42,495 nucleotides of DNA from CAYNTS01 sp964400495 (GTDB taxonomy: Bacteria > Fidelibacterota > Marinisomatia > SCGC-AAA003-L08 > D37C17): assembly GCA_964400495.1 (NCBI GenBank), contig CAYNTS010000014.1:1-42495 (forward strand), in the 5' to 3' direction. The notes under the pieces are model-generated. The model ran no database searches and had not been told where the DNA came from. It worked only from the letters and a program-made list of their open reading frames with translations. The position numbers and the translations under genes are program-made. Of the stretch, positions 1 through 9,336 are shown one piece after another. How positions within the stretch are numbered: position 1 is the first letter of the stretch; every line of letters starts with the position of its first letter.

Positions 1-1
1 T

Positions 2-172
2 TTCTTTTTTACTCAAATCCTAAAAAGTACTAATTATTGTGAAGAACCTATTTTAAATCAAGGTGAACTAACAGACCAACAATTTGCAAACTCTAATGTA
101 TTTGAAGATGAATATATTAATGTTACTGATATTACAGTTATAGTATATTTTATTCTTGAAAATAACGATTAA
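2..172 (+). CDS. 3' end of a secreted protein with dockerin-like C-terminus (partial)
   Basis: An open frame enters from the left edge without a start codon and stops with TAA at 170-172, giving the last 56 residues. The final stretch (EDEYINVTDITVIVYFIL) aligns with the second F-hand of the neighbouring dockerin-like protein at 252-818 (EDSIINVIDIVTIVNIIL). It keeps Asp, Asn and Asp at loop positions 5, 9 and 12. Positions 1 and 3 are Asn and Phe, so calcium binding may be weak. No sorting domain follows, so the protein ends on the dockerin-like repeat. It converges on the minus-strand gene 79 bases away. The rest of the gene and its function lie outside the window. Confidence 0.6.
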   Translation, partial: FFFTQILKSTNYCEEPILNQGELTDQQFANSNVFEDEYINVTDITVIVYFILENND

Positions 173-251
173 AAAATAGAGAGATAAGTTAAATTCGAAT
201 TTCACGAGTCAGTTAAGACAGGAGAATTATATTTCAAAAACTAATTAATAA

Positions 252-818
252 TTAGTATAATATTATATTTACAATAGTTACAATATCAATCACATTAATA
301 ATAGAATCTTCATAAATATCACCTGCCCATTGCTGATATACCGTTTGTTCTGCTCCTAAAATAATATCAACAACTATCATAATATCAAGTACATTAATAA
401 TAGAATCTTGATTTAAATCGCCTTGCAAACCATCTATGGCTTGATGAAATAAATATGGTGCATCTGGGGTACCTGCAAAACCACTTGGATCAAAATTAAT
501 AGTTTCATCAATTATGTGTATAGAATTAGTTGTTTCATTATGGAATATAAACTCAATTTCTTCACCAAAATTATTTCCATAAACTACCATAAATAACAAC
601 CAATTTTCGCCAACTTGTGAAAGTGTATTAACTCCACGACATTCATTATCAATGAACGCACCTATGGTAATTGACGAATTTAGAGTAATAGTCTCATCAC
701 TTATCAACTGGGCTGTAACTGTAAAAACATACTCATAGTCAGATGGTGTTACTTGCCAGCTGTCAGGAATATCTGCAAAACAGAAAGATAATATCATAAT
801 TAAATATAATATTCTCAT
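252..818 (-). CDS. Secreted dockerin-like protein with one ExRG-type beta module
   Basis: A 188-residue protein. Residues 1-15 (MRILYLIMILSFCFA) look like a signal peptide. Residues about 20-125 form a module with a W-x-V-x-P-x-x-Y-E-Y start and a GAFIDNECRGV core, also found in three other large proteins here. The C-terminus has two F-hand-like repeats at residues 133-155 (GDLNQDSIINVLD) and 166-188 (GDIYEDSIINVID). The first has all canonical dockerin type I calcium ligands (D1, N3, D5, N9, D12); the second has Tyr at position 3. Dockerins bind cohesin domains, so the protein may attach to a cohesin-bearing surface scaffold; that role is inferred. There is no type IX-like sorting domain. 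The start lies 1 base after the stop of the giant upstream gene with no clear Shine-Dalgarno, so translation is probably coupled. Confidence 0.85.
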   Translation of the reverse strand: MRILYLIMILSFCFADIPDSWQVTPSDYEYVFTVTAQLISDETITLNSSITIGAFIDNECRGVNTLSQVGENWLLFMVVYGNNFGEEIEFIFHNETTNSIHIIDETINFDPSGFAGTPDAPYLFHQAIDGLQGDLNQDSIINVLDIMIVVDIILGAEQTVYQQWAGDIYEDSIINVIDIVTIVNIILY

Positions 819-819
819 A

Positions 820-3800
820 TTATTTTAGGAATACCATTTTTTTAGTGTCTCTAAAATGTGTTGTTGAACTAATACCTTCCATAACCATAAAATATATGCC
901 TGAACCTACTTTTTCGTGCATTTGGTTTGTTCCATCCCAAGTTAACATCTGGTACCCTGCTTGGTATTCTTGATAGGTTAACTCTGACACTAAACGACCA
1001 TTAATATCATAGATTGAAACTGAAACTTTTGCCATGTCAGGAATTGAAATGTAAATATTTGTTGTAGGATTAAATGGATTTGGATAATTTTGACTTAATC
1101 CAAACTCAAGTGGTAATGCATCAATATCATTATTTAAAATACTTTTATTTATAATAACAGGGTGGGTAATATCACCATATATTCCGTCTATTTCAAACGG
1201 GATTGATTCTCCAGTTAAATAGATTTGATTTTCATCATTGTCCCATATTCTAAATTCTAACAAATCGTCATTATCACCATAGACAGTTATAAACAATCTA
1301 TATTCATCTAGTAATGGAATATAGACTGGATTTGCCACACCACGAACTTCTTCACCCACAAACACCCCAACAACATCATTTGGATCATTAATCCCAATTT
1401 CTTCACTTTCAATTACTGAAGTGAAAACCATAGTATGTTCAAATGAATTGTAATCATCCACAGACCAAATTGGGTCTTGATTATCGTTACGTGCTATCAT
1501 CCAGTTTTCATCTAAATGGATATTATATGAATCTCTATTTGAATTGTTAGGATATACTAATGTATCTGCATTTGATAGATAAATTTTATATCCCATGCTT
1601 GGTTGCATTCTTTGAAGAGAACCAATCCAATATCCCATATTATTTATAATAGTATATTGTGCGTAATTGAATCTGTCTTTGATTATGTTTAAATTATTTT
1701 CAGAATATTGAGGATTTAAAGATGCTAATGCAGTACTAATATCCATATTTTCTGTAGGTAGATATCCCAACCAAGTCCAACCTTGTTCAAGCTGAATAGG
1801 TCTTGATTCTGGTATAATTGGGGTTCCAATATATTGGAAAGAATTTGAATTACTTAAATCACTCAAATACATTTTACCTGGGTCAAAAGATGATAATGTA
1901 CCAGCCCATCCAGTTGTAGTACCATATTGAATAAAATCATTGTTAATATGACTGACTATTCTATCACCTTCTTCTGCATTAATACTTGTTAAAACTTCAT
2001 TAATACTTTCAGTTGAAAAGTCTTTTTCAACATTAAAACTAATCCATGTAAATCCATCTTGAAGTTCAAAATTTTGTGCTACATTTCCAGAAACTTCAAT
2101 TTCTAGCGGATTATCCAATGAACCAATTGTTGAATTATTTCCAAATAAAATAGTATCATTATCGATACCCCAAAATTCAGTGCAATTTGTTCTATCCCAA
2201 ACACGAAATTCTAGCTCTTCTCCAGCAATGATATTGCTATAAATTGTTAGGAATACTAAATGTTTATCTAATGATTCATTATACTCAATATTTGCAACAC
2301 CTCGCAACTCACCATTAACAAATGCAGCTAATTTGTCATAAACATCTGAAGAAACTGCATCTAATATGGAAAGTTCTGCAGTTAGATTCATTGAGTATTG
2401 GAAATCAAATGGATTTAACTGCCATTCTGGGGAAGGACACATAGCAATTAAATTTACATTTAACAACTCATCCCCTTCAGGGCAATTTGCAATAATGGAT
2501 TGACTATATGTACCATCATTAATATTAGGGTTTACATTAAAATTAATAGTGTAAGAACCCCCAGAATTAATTTCACCTTCCATTGGTGAGGCATATAACC
2601 AGTTTGGTAAATTGGTTAACTGAAATGATTCTGAAGATGCACCAATATTATTTAGTTCAATAGAAAATTCATTATCAAACATATTTTCATCACCGGTTGT
2701 TGCAATATATTCTATCGAAGAAGAATTCCAGCTGATTGGATTTCTATTAATTGTAAACTCCCAAGAATAATTTGCTGAAATTGGATTACCCGCAACGTCT
2801 TTAATCCCTATGACTTGGGCAGTTAAATTATCATTTTCGATTTGATAATTTGGTATATCAGGCATAATGGTAATTTTTCTATCTACACATGATGTTAAAT
2901 GATCTACATATGCTGTTTCGATTGAATTATATAAAGTAGTACTACCCGCATGAATAGATTCACAATCTAAATTTTCATTAAAAGTAATAGAAATTTCATC
3001 TGACTGACCTAATACTAAATCAGTTGGTTCCATCACACCAGATGGTTCGGGTGAAATTCTATCAACAACACCTGTATATTCCTGGGAATAATTTGATGCA
3101 AAATGTTTTTGGTCAGCAGGGAGAATATCATACAACTCACACTCTGCCATAGCACGTATTTTATAATTACCATCATCTGCTGGTGCAATAAATGGTAGTT
3201 GTACATAATCTTGTGTTAAACTATCTTTTACAATTTCTGAACTAACCAACCAATTAATATCATTAAAATCTGTGTATTCTAACCGAAGACCAACTAAATC
3301 ATCTAACGCTCTATCATAATTATGTAATGTGAATAGCAATGTATCATTATTATTTGAATTTAAAAACCATTGTGGGCTGTTTAAGTCAATAGCTACATCT
3401 GAACAGGGTTTAATAAAACCAATAGAAAAGTTTTCAGTATCAATATTATTATAGAATCCTGTAACATCACCTATTTGAACTTCACATAATGGTCCCAACC
3501 TAAATTGAAGATTTTCATAATCATATGCTAAAGGTCCTCTATCAATGGTTAAATCAAAAGATAAAGCTTCTCCTGGTGGTAATGACTCAAATTCTAATGG
3601 ATCATTTAGCGGTGTACCAGCATATCGAATTATGAGTCCATCTGGGTTAGAACCTGACAATAATTCAAACTCATAATCCCACGCTTGGTTAGTTTCAGAA
3701 GCATTTATCATTTCAACTGTGATAACAGCAGTTTCAGTTGGGGGGAGGTTGTCTATAACGCTTGTGCTGAGGGATAATTCAGCTAATTGCCGTTTATATG

Positions 3801-6800
3801 TATTGGGTTCCCATGGACAAGATGATTGACCACCTAAAATTTTGAATACAGGTTTACCCCAAATAGGGTCCTTTTTTACTTCAAACATAAATCCATCACC
3901 AGGGTCATCATCATCTAAAACAAAACCAGTTGTTGATACATTTGTTTCAATTCCGGTTGTTGTGGTATCCTCAACATCATTCCATACATGAGCATATCCT
4001 CCTGATAATCCTGCACCTCCAATTGTTACTCCACCGTCAAATGTAAACTCATCACTATCATCAACAATAATTTGGGTGCTATTAGAATTTTCTGTTAATG
4101 TTGTAATAGAGTATTCATATGATACACCAGAATCGTATGTAATTACATTGGCATTATCATCTCCAAATTGAAACAAAGAATCAACAACTGCATTTAATGT
4201 AGCTGTTCTATCTTTATCAAGAACATCTACTTTCCAGTATTTCCATTTAACAAAATCATCGTAACCTGTTTCTCCTTCACTTGGATATTCAGATTCAACT
4301 GGATTTTGAGGAATAGCAGCCCAATCCTGAGCCAACATTGGCATTAAAGTATGTTCAATATAATACCTTGTGTGCATATATAAGGAGCTTACTCCCTTTG
4401 TTGTCACTGCTGGTACAATTGTTTTATCAACACATTCTTCAGCATTTTCATTAAAAGTAATTTTATCTGCATCGGAAAATGCTAAAGACAAACCACCCCC
4501 AACAAATACTGTAGCATCATCCCCAGTTAAATATCCATCGGATGATGTACTATACGATTCTTCTCGTGTAAAACAAGTTCTTGTAGATGTATTGTCAATA
4601 TCAGTTTTTGTTACATCCCAACCATGTCCTGCATCAACTTGAGCAGACCATTTAGTTGAAACAGTAAAAACAGCTTGAACTCCTAATCCTGCTACTGTAC
4701 CAACAGCAGTAGTTACTTCTTTACCATAATGTGCTGTTGCATACCCAGAATTTGATTCTGTATCTTCGCTGATAATTTCTATATTCGTACATGATTCTGA
4801 ACTTTCTGAGAAATAAGTATAGCTACCATCTCCTGGAGGTTTTCTTAATACAAAAAAAGGAATTTCAGAAGTTGATGTTTCAAAATTAGACCCTTCTTTT
4901 TCTTTTCTACCATCTACAATAGCCCAATAAGTATCAGTTGCTGAAGGTCTATCTGGGTTATATCCATCCTTTACTACAATTTGTATTTTTTTCTGATAGG
5001 GATGATCACCACCACCATAAATGTTTGGTTCTAATGGGGTAAATGCTAGATAGGCTGTAGATGTATCTGGTATTTTCATTGTACTTGTATATGTAGATTC
5101 TGTGAAATCATCAATAACTTGAACAATCACTGAATCTATCAAACATTCATTGCTTCCATATTTTTCATATGTTTTAAACCCAAGTTTATATTTTTGAATT
5201 CTGTTTACAACATTTACAGGATTACTATTGCATAGCCTAGGTACTGTTGGTATAATGTTGTTTTCAATATCATTTGCAGTTAGATTAGAATTGCTAATAT
5301 CAAATATTTCTGTTTGAATATTTGCACGATAAATAAAATCAAGATTAGTAATGGATGAATCTTTCAATGAAATTGTGATAGGTTCAAATGTAATATTTGG
5401 ATCAATATTTTCAACAGTTACATTAAATACTAGTGGAGGAAGGGTACTAAAACTAAAACTTCCATCGGAATTAGTGGTTGTAGTATTCTCATAACATTGA
5501 GGAGTACTCGTTAATGTAACTGTTGAATTTTCAGGAAGTGGAAATTGACACGTTCCACCTGTAACACTACCGCTTAAACTAAAATTAGAAATATCAACAA
5601 TATTGTAATTTCCTTCATCAGATTGAATGTTTTCAATTGCATGATTTGTATCCATAAAATGTTGCCCAGACATGGATGTATCAATAACTGCATCTGCACC
5701 TGTACCTGTTGTATCATATACTTCCCAACCACCAAATACTGCAGAAATAACTCCGCCGCCACCTGGTTCAAAATCAACTGAGTATTCACCCAATTCATTT
5801 GTTAAAATTTCTGGATTATTGGGTTCCCCATCAATATATATTTCTGCACCAACTACAGGGCAATTTGTATTATCATAACTAACGATACCACTAATTGAAA
5901 ACAATGATTTGTCCAAGAAATTTGCATCAGTAAAGCTAGAATTGTATTGATTCATCAAATAGGATCTGTTTTCTGGGTCAAAAAACTCATGATGTTCTTT
6001 ATAAGGTGTTACTGTATAATAAGTACCTTCATTAATATTATACCAAATTCCCTTTATTTCATATGATCCATCAGATTTTGTAAGAGCAGAAATTTTAACT
6101 TCAGGAATATTTTCATCCCATAAAGAATCATCGGAAAGTGCTCCATCATGTTTATATGATGTTCTATCGTATGCAGTTGTATAACTACCTTCGTCAAACC
6201 TCCAATATCCAACTAAACCATTTTCATCCCCGTCAAGTGCTCTGTTTTTATTAAGTGTAATTTCTCTGGATGATCGTGGAGTAGCCCATAGTCGCACATC
6301 ATCTAAAAATCCATCATAATAATTATCATCAAAATCACCTCTGCCAATTTTTAAATTAGGTGAAGAATTACGAATTTCACCAGTATGCGGTTGCGATTCA
6401 ACAAGTACACCATTTAAAAATATTTTAACATTTTCACCATCATACACTCCGGCAAAATGATGCCATTGTGTATTTACTGGAACAGCGTGGTTCACTGTTA
6501 TCGATTCATTATTTTCTGTATATACTGTAAAACTTATATCTGAAGCTAGTAGAACAACCTTTACTTTTTGATTTAAATTTAATAGAATCTTTTGACCATG
6601 AGAGTTATCAAATCCATCCTTGTTTTTAAACCAAAATTCTGTGGAAAGATAGGAATTTAATTCATCATTGTAATTATGATTAATATTAACAAAGTATCTA
6701 GCTCTCTCAAAATTTAAACTATTTCCATAAATTGGAGATAATGATACTTCAACATCAGAAACTGGATTTCCAGGAGGATTCCAAGGTGCATTCATTGCTG

Positions 6801-7464
6801 CATTAGGTCCGGGTACTCTTACTTCTCCAATTATTTTACCATTAATGCTTCTAAATCCAACATTTTCACCTCTTGAACTAATTCCAAAGATATTTGAAAC
6901 ATATACACCATAGTTATAATGCGAACCTGGTGCAATGTTTGATTCATCGACAAAATAATTCACTTCACTACTTACATGTGACCTATGCTCAAAAGAGGTT
7001 GCACCAACTTGTTTGTAAAGAGCCCATTTTTCCCCAATTATATTGATTTCCCCTAATGTTTTCTGTACGAATGTAACAGGTGGGCTTAATTTATCTACTA
7101 TATATGAAATTTTAATTCCATCGGGATAATCTATATCACCATCGGAAGCATCGACAATTGGCGTATCTGGTTCTTTTAATAAAACGGACCATATACCCAA
7201 ATCAACAGAATTATTTGCCCCCTCAGTTTTACCAATAAATGGCTGTCCAGCATTTACTGTTACAGAATAAATTGCAGAGCTTGGATCTGTATCATAGGGT
7301 GAATTTACATTTCCAGTTGCACCCCATACTTCTACATATTGTGGTTTATATTGGTTTTGAACTATTTCAGCAAATACTAGATTTATTAAGAATAAGCTAC
7401 AAATAGCTAATAACATTATTCGTTTAGCCTTGTAGATAAAATTATAAAGATTAATCTGTTTCAT
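820..7464 (-). CDS. Giant modular surface protein: LamG, carboxypeptidase-regulatory-like, Ig-like, C-terminal sorting domain
   Basis: A 2214-residue secreted protein with a signal peptide (hydrophobic core about residues 17-32). Domains in order: a LamG/concanavalin-like domain about 250-430 (WHHFAGVYDG, GLVGYWRFDEG); two carboxypeptidase-regulatory or CNA-B-like domains about 520-565 and 628-680; an unrecognised Ser/Thr-rich block about 890-1215; a bacterial Ig-like domain of SbsA type about 1470-1575; an ExRG module (NGELRGV); a tandem pair of G-x-T-W repeats; a second ExRG module (GEEVRGV); and a C-terminal FlgD-like/type IX sorting domain (QNYPNPFNPTTN, ending KKMVFLK). The sorting domain predicts export through a type IX-like system and surface attachment. 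LamG suggests carbohydrate or protein binding, but no catalytic motif is visible. The start has a good ribosome site (AAGGGGAAGT). It lies 35 bases downstream of the S74 fibre gene and is probably co-transcribed with it. Confidence 0.9.
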   Translation of the reverse strand: MKQINLYNFIYKAKRIMLLAICSLFLINLVFAEIVQNQYKPQYVEVWGATGNVNSPYDTDPSSAIYSVTVNAGQPFIGKTEGANNSVDLGIWSVLLKEPDTPIVDASDGDIDYPDGIKISYIVDKLSPPVTFVQKTLGEINIIGEKWALYKQVGATSFEHRSHVSSEVNYFVDESNIAPGSHYNYGVYVSNIFGISSRGENVGFRSINGKIIGEVRVPGPNAAMNAPWNPPGNPVSDVEVSLSPIYGNSLNFERARYFVNINHNYNDELNSYLSTEFWFKNKDGFDNSHGQKILLNLNQKVKVVLLASDISFTVYTENNESITVNHAVPVNTQWHHFAGVYDGENVKIFLNGVLVESQPHTGEIRNSSPNLKIGRGDFDDNYYDGFLDDVRLWATPRSSREITLNKNRALDGDENGLVGYWRFDEGSYTTAYDRTSYKHDGALSDDSLWDENIPEVKISALTKSDGSYEIKGIWYNINEGTYYTVTPYKEHHEFFDPENRSYLMNQYNSSFTDANFLDKSLFSISGIVSYDNTNCPVVGAEIYIDGEPNNPEILTNELGEYSVDFEPGGGGVISAVFGGWEVYDTTGTGADAVIDTSMSGQHFMDTNHAIENIQSDEGNYNIVDISNFSLSGSVTGGTCQFPLPENSTVTLTSTPQCYENTTTTNSDGSFSFSTLPPLVFNVTVENIDPNITFEPITISLKDSSITNLDFIYRANIQTEIFDISNSNLTANDIENNIIPTVPRLCNSNPVNVVNRIQKYKLGFKTYEKYGSNECLIDSVIVQVIDDFTESTYTSTMKIPDTSTAYLAFTPLEPNIYGGGDHPYQKKIQIVVKDGYNPDRPSATDTYWAIVDGRKEKEGSNFETSTSEIPFFVLRKPPGDGSYTYFSESSESCTNIEIISEDTESNSGYATAHYGKEVTTAVGTVAGLGVQAVFTVSTKWSAQVDAGHGWDVTKTDIDNTSTRTCFTREESYSTSSDGYLTGDDATVFVGGGLSLAFSDADKITFNENAEECVDKTIVPAVTTKGVSSLYMHTRYYIEHTLMPMLAQDWAAIPQNPVESEYPSEGETGYDDFVKWKYWKVDVLDKDRTATLNAVVDSLFQFGDDNANVITYDSGVSYEYSITTLTENSNSTQIIVDDSDEFTFDGGVTIGGAGLSGGYAHVWNDVEDTTTTGIETNVSTTGFVLDDDDPGDGFMFEVKKDPIWGKPVFKILGGQSSCPWEPNTYKRQLAELSLSTSVIDNLPPTETAVITVEMINASETNQAWDYEFELLSGSNPDGLIIRYAGTPLNDPLEFESLPPGEALSFDLTIDRGPLAYDYENLQFRLGPLCEVQIGDVTGFYNNIDTENFSIGFIKPCSDVAIDLNSPQWFLNSNNNDTLLFTLHNYDRALDDLVGLRLEYTDFNDINWLVSSEIVKDSLTQDYVQLPFIAPADDGNYKIRAMAECELYDILPADQKHFASNYSQEYTGVVDRISPEPSGVMEPTDLVLGQSDEISITFNENLDCESIHAGSTTLYNSIETAYVDHLTSCVDRKITIMPDIPNYQIENDNLTAQVIGIKDVAGNPISANYSWEFTINRNPISWNSSSIEYIATTGDENMFDNEFSIELNNIGASSESFQLTNLPNWLYASPMEGEINSGGSYTINFNVNPNINDGTYSQSIIANCPEGDELLNVNLIAMCPSPEWQLNPFDFQYSMNLTAELSILDAVSSDVYDKLAAFVNGELRGVANIEYNESLDKHLVFLTIYSNIIAGEELEFRVWDRTNCTEFWGIDNDTILFGNNSTIGSLDNPLEIEVSGNVAQNFELQDGFTWISFNVEKDFSTESINEVLTSINAEEGDRIVSHINNDFIQYGTTTGWAGTLSSFDPGKMYLSDLSNSNSFQYIGTPIIPESRPIQLEQGWTWLGYLPTENMDISTALASLNPQYSENNLNIIKDRFNYAQYTIINNMGYWIGSLQRMQPSMGYKIYLSNADTLVYPNNSNRDSYNIHLDENWMIARNDNQDPIWSVDDYNSFEHTMVFTSVIESEEIGINDPNDVVGVFVGEEVRGVANPVYIPLLDEYRLFITVYGDNDDLLEFRIWDNDENQIYLTGESIPFEIDGIYGDITHPVIINKSILNNDIDALPLEFGLSQNYPNPFNPTTNIYISIPDMAKVSVSIYDINGRLVSELTYQEYQAGYQMLTWDGTNQMHEKVGSGIYFMVMEGISSTTHFRDTKKMVFLK

Positions 7465-7499
7465 ACTTCCCCTTTTGGAAATTGACCTTTAAAAAGGTT

Positions 7500-9041
7500 T
7501 TACTTTAAATTTTGAATCATTTCTTTAATTTCAGCCAACTCTGCTTCAAGTTCGTGAATTTTATTATAGTTTTCTTTTATAATTTCATGTTGAAAAATTG
7601 CAAGTTTCTTATATTTAAATCCATCAGGTACTCCATCTTTGTCATGATTTACTAAATAACTTAATCCTAATTCCTCAACATCTTCAGCTATCACTCCAAA
7701 ATGTGTATATCCTTGAGTACCATATTCTTCTTTCATTTCATATTCAACTATTTCTAAATCCAGCACTTTATGGAAATCGAAATTTGATTTTTTTATATTT
7801 TTCTTAAATCTTCTTGACGAACCTTCTCTTCTAACCCAACTCCCATCCCATGTTAAATCATAGTCATTACTCCCATCCCATACATTACAATCACCCATTC
7901 CAATATCACCTACAGCCCAAACATCATAATCAGAATAAATCCCGCCCGTTGCTTTAATTGATCCTCCGGCTTTTATTGCATATGCATTATCTGGACCTAT
8001 GTTTACCCCAATATTATTATCATGAATAATTAATGCATCATTTAAATACAAAGTTGAATGAGAACCATTATTTCGTGCAATTATTTCATTATTATCCATA
8101 ACAATATTTACACCATCTTCATCTCCGATGAGTAAAACACCAGTATAATCTCCTAACCCAGCATCAACACTAGAATTTATATGTAATTGTGTGCTTGGAT
8201 TTTCAGTAGCTATTCCTAATTTTCCATTATCGACAAATGTAAAGTTTTTTTCACCATCACTTTGGGTAAAATGTAATTTCCAACCCGAACCATCACCCCA
8301 AGCTATTCTAGATGAGTTTGGACTTGAATAACCGGAATTTGTAATTCCTAAACCACCTGCACCTAGAGTAGTTGTACTTAGATGCCCATTTACTTCAAGA
8401 GTATTATTTGGGTTAGCTGTACCTATTCCCACATTACCATTTCCCTTTAGTACCAATATATTATCGACTAGACGAGTTCTGAATCCCAATAAATCTTCAG
8501 TTTCAGTACCATCTAAATCAGTTTCTATTGTAAATCTATTTGAAGCATCAGAAGCAGCAAATATTAATCTGGCCTCATCTGTAGATTCACTACCTCCTAT
8601 TTCTAATTTAGCATTTGGACTAGTTACTCCTATTCCTACATTTCCAGCACCTGGAAATACATTTTCACTACCACTAACATGTGCCATTTCATATGGAGAT
8701 AAACTTAGTTTTAATCGTGGTGTCATTTCAGCATCAGTACTAACTGAAATACCCAACCAGTATGATCCGTTAGACTCTAAGTTAGTAATAGGTGATATTC
8801 CAGTACCTTCACCCAGTGTTACATTAAAAACACCATTTACAACTGATACTGTGTTATAACTTCCAGACCACATTTCGTTACCGTTATCAACGGCATCGTA
8901 AATTTTAAATGTTAAGTTATAATCACCATCTACAACAGCATATCCATTATTGTCTCTTAGAACACCCTGAGTATTTATGGTTTGTGCAAGTGTTATTGTC
9001 AATACAATGCTTATAATGATTAATCTAGTTAATGTTTTCAT
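7500..9041 (-). CDS. Secreted fibre-like protein with C-terminal S74 intramolecular chaperone domain
   Basis: A 513-residue protein with a signal peptide (residues 1-20). The N-terminal part resembles exported Bacteroidota proteins starting QTINTQGVLRDNNGYAV. The middle is rich in GNVGIGTANPNNTLEVNG-type repeats, known from phage tail-fibre-like and bacterial surface fibre proteins. From about residue 407 to the end is a peptidase S74 domain: SSRRFKKNI carries the Ser and Lys expected of the Ser-Lys self-cleavage dyad, followed by FGVIAEDVEEL and a final coiled coil (HELEAELAEIKEMIQNL). S74 domains trimerise, help fold a beta-helical fibre and then cut themselves off. The start is fixed by a strong ribosome site (CAGGAGAAAGA) and the signal peptide. 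Its ATG overlaps the stop of the small upstream ORF by 4 bases. Confidence 0.88.
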   Translation of the reverse strand: MKTLTRLIIISIVLTITLAQTINTQGVLRDNNGYAVVDGDYNLTFKIYDAVDNGNEMWSGSYNTVSVVNGVFNVTLGEGTGISPITNLESNGSYWLGISVSTDAEMTPRLKLSLSPYEMAHVSGSENVFPGAGNVGIGVTSPNAKLEIGGSESTDEARLIFAASDASNRFTIETDLDGTETEDLLGFRTRLVDNILVLKGNGNVGIGTANPNNTLEVNGHLSTTTLGAGGLGITNSGYSSPNSSRIAWGDGSGWKLHFTQSDGEKNFTFVDNGKLGIATENPSTQLHINSSVDAGLGDYTGVLLIGDEDGVNIVMDNNEIIARNNGSHSTLYLNDALIIHDNNIGVNIGPDNAYAIKAGGSIKATGGIYSDYDVWAVGDIGMGDCNVWDGSNDYDLTWDGSWVRREGSSRRFKKNIKKSNFDFHKVLDLEIVEYEMKEEYGTQGYTHFGVIAEDVEELGLSYLVNHDKDGVPDGFKYKKLAIFQHEIIKENYNKIHELEAELAEIKEMIQNLK

Positions 9042-9223
9042 TCTTTCTCCTGTGTTTGATTATTAATAGTTTTATCAGTTTCTTTTTCATTTAATCTTTT
9101 AATGATAGAGTTTAATGCTTTTGATTGCACTTTCAGCTTATTTATAACTGTTAATTCTTCTATCTTACTTTTATCAATTTCAAAGCTTTTAACTTTCTTA
9201 TCCATGGCATAGATTACAGACAT
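9038..9223 (-). CDS. Small Lys/Glu-rich coiled-coil ORF coupled to the fibre gene
   Basis: A 61-residue ORF, highly charged, with a predicted helical stretch (KSKIEELTVINKLKVQSKALNSI cut at 20: core EELTVINKLKVQSKALNSI) and no signal peptide or membrane segment. I do not recognise the family. Support comes from context: its TGA overlaps the ATG of the S74 fibre gene in an ATGA arrangement, and it is the first ORF after a 113-base non-coding stretch likely to hold the promoter of the leftward run. No clear ribosome site precedes either the first ATG or the in-frame ATG at codon 7 (position 9205), so the start is uncertain and the ORF could be part of an untranslated leader. Confidence 0.45.
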   Translation of the reverse strand: MSVIYAMDKKVKSFEIDKSKIEELTVINKLKVQSKALNSIIKRLNEKETDKTINNQTQEKE

Positions 9224-9336
9224 CTAAATGGTTTGCACAATACATGAATAATACAATATGTAAATTAGTTACCGAGGGGGAAACAATAGAGTTAAATAAA
9301 ATCAATACAATTTATAAAAAATATATAATTTTAATT

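Noticed and set aside
4370..4642. 90-residue plus-strand ORF inside the 2214-residue gene
   Set aside because: Antisense to a clearly coding, long gene, with no recognisable product.
7485..7498. ACCTTTAAAAAGGT hairpin between the fibre gene and the giant gene as terminator
   Set aside because: Short AT-rich stem with a two-base loop and no T tract on the transcribed (minus) strand; the genes are probably co-transcribed.
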